64,000 nt of DNA from Halalkalicoccus sp. NIPERK01 (GTDB lineage Archaea > Halobacteriota > Halobacteria > Halobacteriales > Halalkalicoccaceae). The notes under the pieces were generated by a model. The model saw only the letters and a program-made list of their open reading frames with translations, searched no databases and had not been told where the DNA came from. The position numbers and the translations under genes are program-made. The stretch lies in NCBI RefSeq assembly GCF_030287405.1, contig NZ_JASVVV010000002.1, positions 248,001-312,000 on the forward strand, written 5' to 3'. Positions 8,727-16,246 of the stretch are shown here, one piece after another. The first letter of the stretch is position 1. Every line of letters begins with the position of its first letter.

Positions 8727-9374
8727 TCAGAGCCGCTCGCGAACCCACTCGGCGACCGCGCGGATCTCCTCGGGGTGTGTGCCGTGGCCCACGGGATAGG
8801 TTTCGAAACGCACGTCCGCGCCGGCCCCGGCGAGGAGTTCGGCGGCCCGCTCGGCGCGCTCGACGGGGATGATCCGATCGGCCTCGCCCGCGCCGATGAA
8901 CACCGGCTTGCCGCTCGCCCCGTCGACCCGATCCTCGTGGGAGTCGGCGAGATAGCCGTTCAGCGCGACGATCCAGTCGTACGCCTCGGGCCGTTCACAC
9001 AGCGCCGCGAGGCTCGTGATCGCCCCCTGGCTGAACCCCAGCAGGCCGACCCGCTCAGGATCGATCCCGTAGGCCTCGACCGCCCACTCGACGAACTCGA
9101 AGAGCAGGTCGAGGCTCCGGCGGAACTCCTCGGGGTGGGGCTGGCTCGCGTGGAGCCCGCCCGCCGAGAGGTCGAGTTCGTACCACGTGTAGCCGCCCTG
9201 CAGCGGATCGGGCGCGCGGACGCTCAGGACGTGTAGCTCGTCCGGAAGCTCCGCGGCGATCGGGAGGAGGTCGCGTTCGTTCGTGCCGCGGCCGTGGATC
9301 AGCACGACCGCCGAGGCCGGTCCGTCCCGCGTTTCCGGTTCCTTGCTGACGTGTTCGAGCGGGGAATCGTCCAT
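8727..9374 (-). CDS. Phospholipase/carboxylesterase-family alpha/beta hydrolase
   Basis: A 215-residue serine hydrolase. The nucleophile elbow GFSQGA is near residue 117. The catalytic Asp is probably in GEADRIIP, and the His in GHGTHPEE near the C-terminus. The early VVLIHGRGTNERDL supplies the oxyanion region. It belongs to the phospholipase/carboxylesterase group (acyl-protein thioesterase-like) and its natural ester is unknown. The ATG at 9374 faces away from the zinc-finger gene at 9453. The 78-base divergent gap contains an operator-like palindrome. Confidence 0.9.
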   Translation of the reverse strand: MDDSPLEHVSKEPETRDGPASAVVLIHGRGTNERDLLPIAAELPDELHVLSVRAPDPLQGGYTWYELDLSAGGLHASQPHPEEFRRSLDLLFEFVEWAVEAYGIDPERVGLLGFSQGAITSLAALCERPEAYDWIVALNGYLADSHEDRVDGASGKPVFIGAGEADRIIPVERAERAAELLAGAGADVRFETYPVGHGTHPEEIRAVAEWVRERL

Positions 9375-9432
9375 GCGTTCGATATGACCGCCGGATATAA
9401 ATCATCTGTCCGCCCGAAACGTTATGTACTGT

Positions 9433-9451
9433 CGTGGTATACCCTACCACG
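9433..9451. promoter_or_regulatory. Operator-like palindrome before the zinc-finger gene
   Basis: CGTGGTA-TACCC-TACCACG gives perfect 7-base arms and ends one base before the ATG at 9453. A TATA-like GTTATG lies at 9421-9426. A protein bound here would block initiation of a leaderless transcript. Confidence 0.45.
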
Positions 9452-9452
9452 T

Positions 9453-9629
9453 ATGGCTACCGCACCCGACGGCGACGACATGTTCGACCAGTTCCTGTCC
9501 CAGCGCGGGCACGAGACGGAACCGGCAGGGTGGGACACCGACTACAACAAGAAGCAGTGTCCCGAGTGCGGGGGCCTTCACGATCAGGCCGCGTCGGACT
9601 GTACGGTCTGTGGGTGGGAGCCGCGATAG
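9453..9629 (+). CDS. Tiny zinc-finger protein (HVO_0416-like)
   Basis: A 58-residue protein with two CxxC knuckles, CPECGG near residue 36 and CTVCGW near 50, separated by a short loop (LHDQAASD). This is a rubredoxin-like zinc-ribbon layout. It resembles the haloarchaeal family named after HVO_0416 in Haloferax; function is not established. The N-terminus (MFDQFLSQRGHETEPAGWDTDY) is conserved-looking and probably extends the fold. The ATG at 9453 is chosen because TATA and palindrome are correctly placed; the open frame upstream runs into the divergent promoter. Confidence 0.8.
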   Translation: MATAPDGDDMFDQFLSQRGHETEPAGWDTDYNKKQCPECGGLHDQAASDCTVCGWEPR

Positions 9630-9678
9630 CTCGACGAACGGAACTATTTATTGGCCGCCGCGCGTGAGAACCGATCAA

Positions 9679-9837
9679 ATGCCCGAGTGTCAGAACTGTG
9701 GTTCGTTCGTGACCGAGGCGTACGTCCGGGTGTTCACCCCGACGGACGTGGACGCACCGCGCGTCTGCCCGGACTGCGAGGACCTGATCCGTGACGGCGC
9801 GGAGATACGAAAGGCGCGCTCCTCGCGCGGCGGCTGA
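9679..9837 (+). CDS. Tiny zinc-ribbon protein (DUF7563-like)
   Basis: A 52-residue protein beginning MPECQNCGSFVTEAYVRVF, with CxxC pairs at CQNC (residues 4-7) and CPDC (about 34-37), followed by a basic tail. This layout matches a single zinc ribbon, and the sequence resembles the haloarchaeal family I know as DUF7563. It probably binds nucleic acid or protein (inference). It starts 50 bases after the previous zinc-finger gene and ends 47 bases before the helicase gene. CTATTTATTGG at 9645-9655 can serve as its own TATA box. Confidence 0.8.
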   Translation: MPECQNCGSFVTEAYVRVFTPTDVDAPRVCPDCEDLIRDGAEIRKARSSRGG

Positions 9838-9853
9838 GGGCGAATCCACGGGG

Positions 9854-9859
9854 CTTATC
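9854..9859 (+). promoter_or_regulatory. TATA-like box for the helicase gene
   Basis: CTTATC lies 26-31 bases before the ATG at 9885, consistent with leaderless transcription of the helicase-peptidase pair. Confidence 0.45.
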
Positions 9860-9884
9860 ACCGACAGGCACGTGATGTCGTGCA

Positions 9885-11723
9885 ATGGCTGATACACAGG
9901 TCACCCGACTGTTCGGTGGGCCGGGCAGCGGGAAGACGACGGCGCTGCTCGACCGGGTCGAGGAGATCCTCGACGGCGGCGAGGTCGCCGTCAACGACGT
10001 GCTGGTAGTCTCGTATACGCGCGCGGCGGCCGCCGAGATCCGCGAGCGTCTCGCAGAGCGACTCGAGATCTCGCCGCGAAGCCTGCAGGGCAACGTCTGT
10101 ACGATGCACGCGAAGGCCTACGAACTGCTGGACCTCTCGCGTGGCGACGTCGTCGGCGAGAAGCAGAAAAAGGAGTTCTGTGAGTCCTACGGGCTGGAGT
10201 TCGAGGACGAGTACAGCGGGGCCGGACGACGGACCGCCCGCTCGACCACGCTGGGCAACAAGATCATCGCCACGAGCCAGTGGCTCCAGCGCACCAATAG
10301 AGAGGTCGGCGACTGGTACGACGTCCCCTTCCAGTGGAACGACGAGGAGGTGCGCCTGCCCCCCGAGATCGACGAGCGCTCGCTGTCGGGCAACAAGTAC
10401 ACCCCGACGTGGCCGAGCGACGACGACCGGGTCGACATCCCCGAGGCGATCCGCGCGTGGCGCGCCTACAAGGGCGAGGAGGGGCTCGTCGGCTTCGCCG
10501 ACATGCTCGAACGGGTGAAACAGCGCTCGCTGGTCCCGAACGTCGACTACCTCGTGATCGACGAGTTCCAGGACATCACTACCCTGCAGTACGCCGTCTA
10601 CGAGGAGTGGAAGCCCCACATGAGGGGCGTGCTGATCGCCGGCGACGACGACCAGGTCGTCTACGCCTGGCAGGGCGCGGACCCGAACCTCCTCCTGGAC
10701 GCCGAGGTCGACGAGGACGTCGTCCTCCCGAACTCCTACCGGCTCCCCTCGCGGATCCTCGACGTGGTCAACCGGGAGGTGCGCCACATCGAGAAGCGCC
10801 AGGAGAAGGACCTCAACCCCCGCAAGGAGGGCGGGAAGGTCGAGGCGGTCGAGAGCCCCTCGATGCTCGATCTGGTGCGCAACGTCCGCGCGACGGTGGC
10901 GGAGACGCCCGACGAGACGGTGATGGTGCTCTTTCGGGCGCGCTACCAGATGTTCCAGTTCCTCGACGAGTTCATCTCCGAGGGAATGCCCTTCCGGGTG
11001 CTGACCGACCAGCGGATGTGGACCGACCGCCTCCAGCAGTTCATCTCCGCGGTCGAGAAGATCGACGCCGGCGAGGAGATCGACGGGCTCGAAGCCCGGC
11101 GGCTCGCCGACATGCTCGCCGATTCGGCGTTCAGCACGAACGACCGGGACGATCTATTCACCGAGATCGACGAACGAAAGGAGGCCGCTGGCGTCGACAA
11201 CGTCGCCGAGATCACCGTCGACCCCGCGACGATCCGCGAGTACGCGCCGTTCGTCCCCGACCCCGTGTCGGCGGCGGACATGTCCCGCAAGATCACCAGC
11301 TTCCAGCGAAAGAGCGTCAAAGCCTACTTCGCGACGGGCACCTACGAGGGCGCGGACCCCGAGCGAGTTCGAATAGGAACGATCCACTCCGCGAAGGGCC
11401 GCGAGGCCGATCACGTCTTCGTCGCGACCGATTTGACCGAAAAAGTCGTCGAGCAGATGGCCGCGACGATCGAACAGGAGCAGGTCCCCATCGAGGAGGA
11501 GTTCACCCGGACGACGAGTCCGGTGCCGATGCTGACCGACAACGAACGGCGCGTCTTCTACGTCGGGATGAGCCGCGCCCGCGAGCGCCTCGTCCTGCTG
11601 GAGAACCTCGTCAACGGCGCGCCGACGCTACCGCTCGACGTGTTGCTCTGTAACGAGCCCCGCGAGGAGCCCATCGAGGAACTGATCGCGGAGGCCGACG
11701 CCCCCGAGGCCGAAGTCCACTAG
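9885..11723 (+). CDS. UvrD/Rep-family superfamily 1 DNA helicase
   Basis: A 612-residue SF1A helicase. Motif I is FGGPGSGKTTALL (residues 10-22), motif II VIDEFQDIT (near 222), and motif III AGDDDQVVYAWQGAD. Motif IV is about residues 340-350 (MVLFRARY), motif V RIGTIHSAKGREADHVF, and motif VI VFYVGMSRARERL. It probably unwinds DNA 3'-5' in repair or replication restart. It is somewhat shorter than bacterial UvrD (about 720) and lacks the long insertions. A C-terminal acidic tail ends at the TAG that is immediately followed by the ATG of the M24 peptidase. Confidence 0.92.
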   Translation: MADTQVTRLFGGPGSGKTTALLDRVEEILDGGEVAVNDVLVVSYTRAAAAEIRERLAERLEISPRSLQGNVCTMHAKAYELLDLSRGDVVGEKQKKEFCESYGLEFEDEYSGAGRRTARSTTLGNKIIATSQWLQRTNREVGDWYDVPFQWNDEEVRLPPEIDERSLSGNKYTPTWPSDDDRVDIPEAIRAWRAYKGEEGLVGFADMLERVKQRSLVPNVDYLVIDEFQDITTLQYAVYEEWKPHMRGVLIAGDDDQVVYAWQGADPNLLLDAEVDEDVVLPNSYRLPSRILDVVNREVRHIEKRQEKDLNPRKEGGKVEAVESPSMLDLVRNVRATVAETPDETVMVLFRARYQMFQFLDEFISEGMPFRVLTDQRMWTDRLQQFISAVEKIDAGEEIDGLEARRLADMLADSAFSTNDRDDLFTEIDERKEAAGVDNVAEITVDPATIREYAPFVPDPVSAADMSRKITSFQRKSVKAYFATGTYEGADPERVRIGTIHSAKGREADHVFVATDLTEKVVEQMAATIEQEQVPIEEEFTRTTSPVPMLTDNERRVFYVGMSRARERLVLLENLVNGAPTLPLDVLLCNEPREEPIEELIAEADAPEAEVH

Positions 11724-12848
11724 ATGGACGACGGGGCGCTCGACAGGGAACTCGACTCGCGGGGCGCCGACGCGTTCGTCCACGTCGGCGACCGGTTCGA
11801 CGACTCGCTGCGGTACCTCACCCGGTTTTCGGGTCCGGATCGCGAGTACGCGTTCGTTTACGACGGCGATGCGTTTCTGTGTGCCCCCCGACTCTTCGAG
11901 AACCAGGCCCGGGAGGAGTTCTCGGGGACCGTCGTGAGCGCCGCCGAGCAAGAGGCGACGACCGCGGGCCAGCGCGCCGCCGAACTCGTCTCGGGGACCG
12001 TGCTGGTCCCCCGGTCGATCCCACACGACGCCGCCGTCTGGCTCGAACGTGCGGGCTGTGACCTCGAATCGACCGACGTCGTCGAGCGGATGCGAGCGCG
12101 GAAAACGGAGGGGGAGATCGACCGAATCCGGACGGTACAGGAGGCAGCCCAAACCGGCATGGCCCGCGCCGAGACGGTGCTGGCCTCGGCGAGTATCGAG
12201 GAGGGCTCACTCGAGTGGGAAGGTGAGGTGCTGACCACTGAACGGCTCCGCCGGGAGGTCAACGCCGCGATGGCGCTCGAAGGGGTCCGCGACGCCGGCA
12301 ACACCGTGATCGGCGCGGGCGAGCGCTGTGCGGACCTGCATTTCGCCGGCGACGTCCCGATACGACGCGGCGAGACCGTCCTGCTCGACCTCTCGCCGCG
12401 CGGCCCGGAGGGGTACTACGGCGACCTCTCCAGAACGTTCGTCGTCGACCCGGAGGGGGGCTGGGAGCGCCGGGCGTACGTCGCCGTCGAGCGCGCCCAA
12501 GATGCCGCCTTCGAGGCGCTCTCGGACGGTGCGGGAACGCTCGCGAGTACGGTTCACGAGGAGACCGCCGCCGAGATCAGTGCATATGGATTTCGGCCCG
12601 ACGGATCGCCGGGGTTCACCCACGGCACGGGCCACGGCGTGGGGATGAGCCTCCACGAGGCGCCCTCGCTACGTTCGAATACCGAGTTGGAGGCGGGGAT
12701 GGTGCTGACGGTCGAACCGGGCGTCTACGACCCCCAAGAGGGCGGCGTTCGGATCGAGGACCTCGTACTCGTGCGCGAGGAGGGGTTCGAGAACCTCACG
12801 GAGTACCCCCGGTCGCTCGTTCCCGAGGTCAGGTCGTCCGACCGGTAA
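11724..12848 (+). CDS. M24-family Xaa-Pro peptidase
   Basis: A 374-residue pita-bread metallopeptidase. After an N-terminal creatinase-like domain (about 1-125), the catalytic domain shows the metal ligands in order: Asp in LLDLSPRG, Asp in YYGDLSRTF, His in FTHGTGHGVGMS, Glu in TVEPGVYD and Glu in VRIEDLVL. It probably cleaves Xaa-Pro dipeptides or N-terminal Xaa-Pro bonds in the cytosol. The start codon abuts the helicase stop with no spacer, so translation is likely coupled. The 3' end overlaps the convergent flavin-binding gene by 20 bases. Confidence 0.92.
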   Translation: MDDGALDRELDSRGADAFVHVGDRFDDSLRYLTRFSGPDREYAFVYDGDAFLCAPRLFENQAREEFSGTVVSAAEQEATTAGQRAAELVSGTVLVPRSIPHDAAVWLERAGCDLESTDVVERMRARKTEGEIDRIRTVQEAAQTGMARAETVLASASIEEGSLEWEGEVLTTERLRREVNAAMALEGVRDAGNTVIGAGERCADLHFAGDVPIRRGETVLLDLSPRGPEGYYGDLSRTFVVDPEGGWERRAYVAVERAQDAAFEALSDGAGTLASTVHEETAAEISAYGFRPDGSPGFTHGTGHGVGMSLHEAPSLRSNTELEAGMVLTVEPGVYDPQEGGVRIEDLVLVREEGFENLTEYPRSLVPEVRSSDR

Positions 12849-13272
12849 CGGTTTCGACCGCGAGTTCGTAGATCGTCGGCTCGACCGCTTCGATCGCCTC
12901 GTCGAACACCCTGAGTGGCGTGAACAGCGCGTTGATGGCCGCGTCGTCGAGGTCCCGTTCCGCGGGGCTGATCGGCCCCCGGAGGACGATGCTCCAGGAG
13001 TCGTCCGGCGGTTCGGTGTCGTAGACGACGAGCGCCGCCCGCGCGGTCGATTCGAGATACGCGGCCTTCTCGCTGCCCGCGTGGATGGCGAGGCGGAAGT
13101 AGACGCGGTCGTCATCGCGGTGAAAGGCCACCGGAATCGCGTAGGCGTCGTCGCCCGCGGCGAGCGCGAGGACGCCCGTCTCGGCGTCCGCCAACCGCCT
13201 CGCGACCGCCTCGTCGTCCATCCCCCGCGTGTAGGTGTACTCGACGTCCCCCATCCCCGAGCGCTCGCTCAT
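12829..13272 (-). CDS. Pyridoxamine 5'-phosphate oxidase-like flavin-binding protein
   Basis: A 147-residue split-barrel protein of the type common in haloarchaea. Conserved-looking segments include GVLALAAGDDAYAIPVAFHRDDDRVYF (first strands of the barrel), KAAYLESTARAALVVYD and SWSIVLRGPI. FMN or F420 is the likely cofactor, but the reaction is unknown. It starts with ATG at 13272. Its last 20 bases overlap the end of the M24 peptidase gene on the other strand. Confidence 0.85.
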   Translation of the reverse strand: MSERSGMGDVEYTYTRGMDDEAVARRLADAETGVLALAAGDDAYAIPVAFHRDDDRVYFRLAIHAGSEKAAYLESTARAALVVYDTEPPDDSWSIVLRGPISPAERDLDDAAINALFTPLRVFDEAIEAVEPTIYELAVETVTGRTT

Positions 13273-13321
13273 GCCATCGATACGCCGGGTCGGTGGATAC
13301 GTGTTGTGCCCCGTGGGGGCG

Positions 13322-13552
13322 TCAATCGCCGCGCCTGAAGGGGAGCCGGCCGAGCAGCCACTCGCGCGGGCTGCCGACCTGGCGGGCGACGTACTCGGGA
13401 AGGAGGAGCATCGCGGCGGCGATCACGAGAAAGGCGACCCCGAAGACCGTCCGACCCATGGCGAGGAACTCGAAGCCGACGAGCCCCAGCGGGATGGCGA
13501 AGATCAGCCCGGAACCCAGTTGGATCATGTCGATGATGCCGGGGAGTTTCAT
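13322..13552 (-). CDS. Two-span small membrane protein (DUF7533-like)
   Basis: A 76-residue protein with predicted spans at about residues 8-28 and 32-52, then a short basic C-terminus (REWLLGRLPFRRGD). It is clearly paralogous to the next gene upstream on the same strand: both begin with a short I(I/L)DMI motif, then LVFALP-like and GxxxLPxxL-like segments of the same spacing. The pair resembles a haloarchaeal membrane family I know as DUF7533 (recall, not verified). Function unknown. Confidence 0.75.
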   Translation of the reverse strand: MKLPGIIDMIQLGSGLIFAIPLGLVGFEFLAMGRTVFGVAFLVIAAAMLLLPEYVARQVGSPREWLLGRLPFRRGD

Positions 13553-13609
13553 GCCCCGCGTTGATCGCCGGCGGCCAAAAACCCTGGCGGGCCGGCCGAG
13601 CCGCCGTGA

Positions 13610-13873
13610 TCACTCCGAGCGGTCGTGTTCGTCGTTCTCCTCGGGCGTTTTGGCGATCGTTCCGACGGCGGTCTCGACGACCTCGGCGGGGAGGTCCATC
13701 GGCGTCGTGAGCATCTGGGGGAGCAGCACCATCGCCGCCGCGACGACGACCAGCCCGCCGCCCAGTATCGTCTGGCCGTCGAGAAGCCGGTTCAGCCCGA
13801 ACACGCCGACCGGAAGGGCGAACACGAGCGAGGCCGCCAGCCCGATCATATCCAGAATCCCCAGATGCGCCAT
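13610..13873 (-). CDS. Two-span small membrane protein, paralogue of the neighbour
   Basis: An 87-residue protein with predicted spans at about residues 6-28 and 33-52. They are followed by LTTPMDLPAEVVETAVGTIAK and an acidic tail. It shares layout and residues with the 76-residue protein that follows it after 57 bases (ILDMIGLAASLVFALPVG against IIDMIQLGSGLIFAIPLG), so the two arose by tandem duplication. The ATG at 13873 is chosen; the longer open frame would overlap the promoter of the divergent riboflavin synthase gene. Function unknown. Confidence 0.75.
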   Translation of the reverse strand: MAHLGILDMIGLAASLVFALPVGVFGLNRLLDGQTILGGGLVVVAAAMVLLPQMLTTPMDLPAEVVETAVGTIAKTPEENDEHDRSE

Positions 13874-13977
13874 CGAGCGGCCGTAAACGCCCGACGAATA
13901 TAACCCATCCGACCGTTCAATCGATGCCGACGAGTCCCCGACGGAACCCTTTCGTGTCGATCCCCCCAAGCCGAGGT

Positions 13978-14577
13978 ATGTTCACCGGGATAATCGAGGA
14001 AGTAGGAGAAATCCGCTCGCGGACCGAAGCCGACGACGGCCTGCGCCTGCGGGTCGCCTGTCGGTTCGCGGGCGACCTCGAGAGCGGCCAGAGCGTGAGC
14101 GTCAACGGCGCGTGTCTGACCGTCGAGGAGAGCGACCGGGGAAGCTTCGAGGTGTTCCTCGCCGCCGAGACCGTCTCGCGGACCTACCTCGGGGAGCTAC
14201 GGGAGGGCGATCGGGTCAACCTCGAACGCGCGATGCCCGCCGACGGGCGGTTCGACGGCCACCTCGTGCAGGGACACGTCGACGGCGTCGGCGAGGTCCG
14301 CGGGATCGAGGAGGTGGGCGAGGACTGGCGATTCGCGTTCTCGCTGCCCGCCGAGGTCGAGAGCTACGTCGTCGAGAAGGGCTCGATCACCGTCGACGGG
14401 ATCAGCCTCACCGTCGCGGCGCTCTCCGAGGGGTTCTCGGTTGCGATCATCCCGACGACGTACGAGGAGACGACGCTCTCGGGGAAGTCGGTGGGCGACC
14501 CCGTTCACCTCGAGGCGGACGTGATCGCCAAGTACGTCGAGCGGGTCAGCGCTCCGTATCGGGATCGAACTCCGTGA
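13978..14577 (+). CDS. ribE: Riboflavin synthase (alpha-subunit type)
   Basis: A 199-residue, two-lobed lumazine-disproportionating enzyme that makes riboflavin from two 6,7-dimethyl-8-ribityllumazines. The start MFTGIIEEVGEI and the internal repeat are diagnostic: SVNGACLTVEE in lobe 1 and TVDGISLTVAAL in lobe 2, with VQGHVDGVGEV between them. This is the bacterial-type trimeric enzyme; many other archaea use an unrelated one. The ATG at 13978 gives the standard start. Its 3' end overlaps the convergent PrsW gene by 32 bases. Confidence 0.95.
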   Translation: MFTGIIEEVGEIRSRTEADDGLRLRVACRFAGDLESGQSVSVNGACLTVEESDRGSFEVFLAAETVSRTYLGELREGDRVNLERAMPADGRFDGHLVQGHVDGVGEVRGIEEVGEDWRFAFSLPAEVESYVVEKGSITVDGISLTVAALSEGFSVAIIPTTYEETTLSGKSVGDPVHLEADVIAKYVERVSAPYRDRTP

Positions 14578-15565
14578 GTTCGGGGGTCGGTTCGTCCTCG
14601 CCTCGCACGATCCCGGCGTCGGCGTAGGCCCGCCGGTAGGCCGAGAGCTTCCGGTAGAGGAAGTACCCCACCAGCCCGTCGTAGAGGACGATGAAGCCGA
14701 TCAGGGCGACGGCGGGCGTGATCCAGCTCGCGGCCGCGACGAGCAGGCTCGGGACGACTCCCGAGAGCGTGTTGTACAGCCCGTGGAAGAACGCGGCGAT
14801 CAACACCCCCTTGATGACGATCGGGCCGGCGTTCTCGCGGTTGAACTTCGCCAACCCGAGGTAGTAGCCCGCGATCGACGAATAGAGGACGTGGCCCGGC
14901 CCCGCGAGCGCGCGGGTCGCGGCGGTGTCGCCCGCGGCGCCGATCACCTCGATCCCGGCGAGGCCGGCCTCCAGGCCCCGCGTGATGTATATCGCGTTCT
15001 CGATGGTCGCGAAACCGAGGCCGGCGGCCGCGCCGTAGACCGCCCCGTCGATGACGGCGTCGAAGCGGACGTCGCGGTAGGCGAACAGACGCACCGCCAG
15101 CAGTTTGACCGTCTCCTCGACGGGGCCGACCACGAGGAAGAAGAACAGTGGCAGGCCGATCAGCGCGGGCAGCGCGCCGAACGCCGGCTGGAGAAGTGAG
15201 TTGACGACGGCGGCGAACATCGCGAAGAGCACGGCGAGCAGGAAGGTGGCGACCAGCAGCGAGAGGGGTTCGCCCGTCGTCACGTCGATGTGCCAGATGT
15301 AGGCGGCGATGGCGAAGGCGGGCACCACCGAGAGGATCACCAGCACCCCGACCACGGGATCGGAGAGCGCACCCAGCCCCCCGAGGACGAACTGGGCGAT
15401 CAGAAAGGCCAGCGCGAGGAGGACCACGAACGCCTTCGTGCCCGCGACGCCGACCCGATAGAGCCACGCCGCGAGCGTGTCGACCGCCGAGCGCCGTTCC
15501 CACGTCGAGACGTCGTAGAGGTCCCGGGAGCCGCGCGTCTCGCGATCGACCGGATCTCGCTGCAT
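14546..15565 (-). CDS. PrsW-family intramembrane glutamic protease
   Basis: A 339-residue multi-span membrane protein. After about three N-terminal spans it shows the catalytic hallmarks GPVEETVKLLA (EExxK, near residue 152), GFATIENAIY (near 188) and AFFHGLYNTLS (His near 265), the layout of PrsW/CAAX-like glutamic proteases. Bacterial PrsW cleaves an anti-sigma factor within the membrane; the archaeal substrate is unknown. The ATG at 15565 is preceded on its strand by an A-rich box (CAAAAAGTTAG at about 15592-15602) at TATA distance. Confidence 0.88.
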   Translation of the reverse strand: MQRDPVDRETRGSRDLYDVSTWERRSAVDTLAAWLYRVGVAGTKAFVVLLALAFLIAQFVLGGLGALSDPVVGVLVILSVVPAFAIAAYIWHIDVTTGEPLSLLVATFLLAVLFAMFAAVVNSLLQPAFGALPALIGLPLFFFLVVGPVEETVKLLAVRLFAYRDVRFDAVIDGAVYGAAAGLGFATIENAIYITRGLEAGLAGIEVIGAAGDTAATRALAGPGHVLYSSIAGYYLGLAKFNRENAGPIVIKGVLIAAFFHGLYNTLSGVVPSLLVAAASWITPAVALIGFIVLYDGLVGYFLYRKLSAYRRAYADAGIVRGEDEPTPELTEFDPDTER

Positions 15566-15729
15566 ACCACCCGTACAGGAGGATTCCCCCTAACTTTTTG
15601 GACTCCGGCGGCGGTTCGGGCCGGGTGCGGGACGGCCCCGGCGGATCGCGCCCCGCTAGTATCCCCTAGTATACATTGGTCAGTATGAGGGAGGTCGTTA
15701 AGTACCACGGGTCGTGAGTACGTGTCACT

Positions 15730-15837
15730 GTGTTCAGCACCAGCCGCGGGATCCTGTACAGCGCCCCGCCGGGAGAGGACGACGCGTCCCGTCGATCCGA
15801 GGCCGACGCGCCGACCCCCGCACCCGCCGACGACTAG
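15730..15837 (+). CDS. Possible 35-residue leader peptide/small protein
   Basis: A GTG-started frame encoding MFSTSRGILYSAPPG followed by an acidic, Pro/Ala-rich tail ending in DD. Support: a TATA-like GTTAAGTA lies at 15697-15704, about 28 bases before the GTG. The strongly acidic end is haloarchaeal in style. The frame ends 34 bases before the ATG of the next gene in what looks like one operon with the FAU-1 gene. There is no recognised family, so it may be a chance frame. Confidence 0.4.
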   Translation: MFSTSRGILYSAPPGEDDASRRSEADAPTPAPADD

Positions 15838-15871
15838 TCAGACTCAACAGACAGGGGCCCGAACCACGGGT

Positions 15872-16246
15872 ATGCACTTCGATCAGCGCACCCAGCAGGC
15901 GCTTCGCGAGGCCGGCCTCGACCGGGAGGCGATCGTCGCGGCCTCCGATCGGGTCGCCGAACTCGTCGACGAGGACGCCGCCGAGTTGGAGGCCTTCTTC
16001 GAGACCCACGACACCGTCTACTCGGACATGGACCTCGCTCACAGTAGAGACGAATTCCCCGAGCACACCGTCGAGTACTGCGACATCTTCACCCACGGCT
16101 CCGACGTCCGCGGCTATCTCCGTTTCGACACCTGGGGCGTGCCCGTCGAGGGCGGGCGGGTCCTCGCCGAGGACTGCGTCGAACTCACGCTGGGTCCGAC
16201 CGTCGATACTCGGGTACGGTTCGCTCCCTCGCGCGACGCGCTATGA
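15872..16246 (+). CDS. Conserved haloarchaeal protein upstream of FAU-1
   Basis: A 124-residue soluble acidic protein (MHFDQRTQQALREAGLDREAIV...). A helical first half carries a Glu/Asp-rich segment (EDAAELEAFFETHD). A second half contains YCDIFTHGSDVRGYLRFDTWGVPVEGGRVL, predicted beta-rich. I believe it belongs to a haloarchaea-specific DUF (perhaps DUF7532); this is recall only. Its stop overlaps the FAU-1 start (ATGA, 16243-16246), so it likely works with or beside that RNA-binding protein. Confidence 0.78.
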   Translation: MHFDQRTQQALREAGLDREAIVAASDRVAELVDEDAAELEAFFETHDTVYSDMDLAHSRDEFPEHTVEYCDIFTHGSDVRGYLRFDTWGVPVEGGRVLAEDCVELTLGPTVDTRVRFAPSRDAL

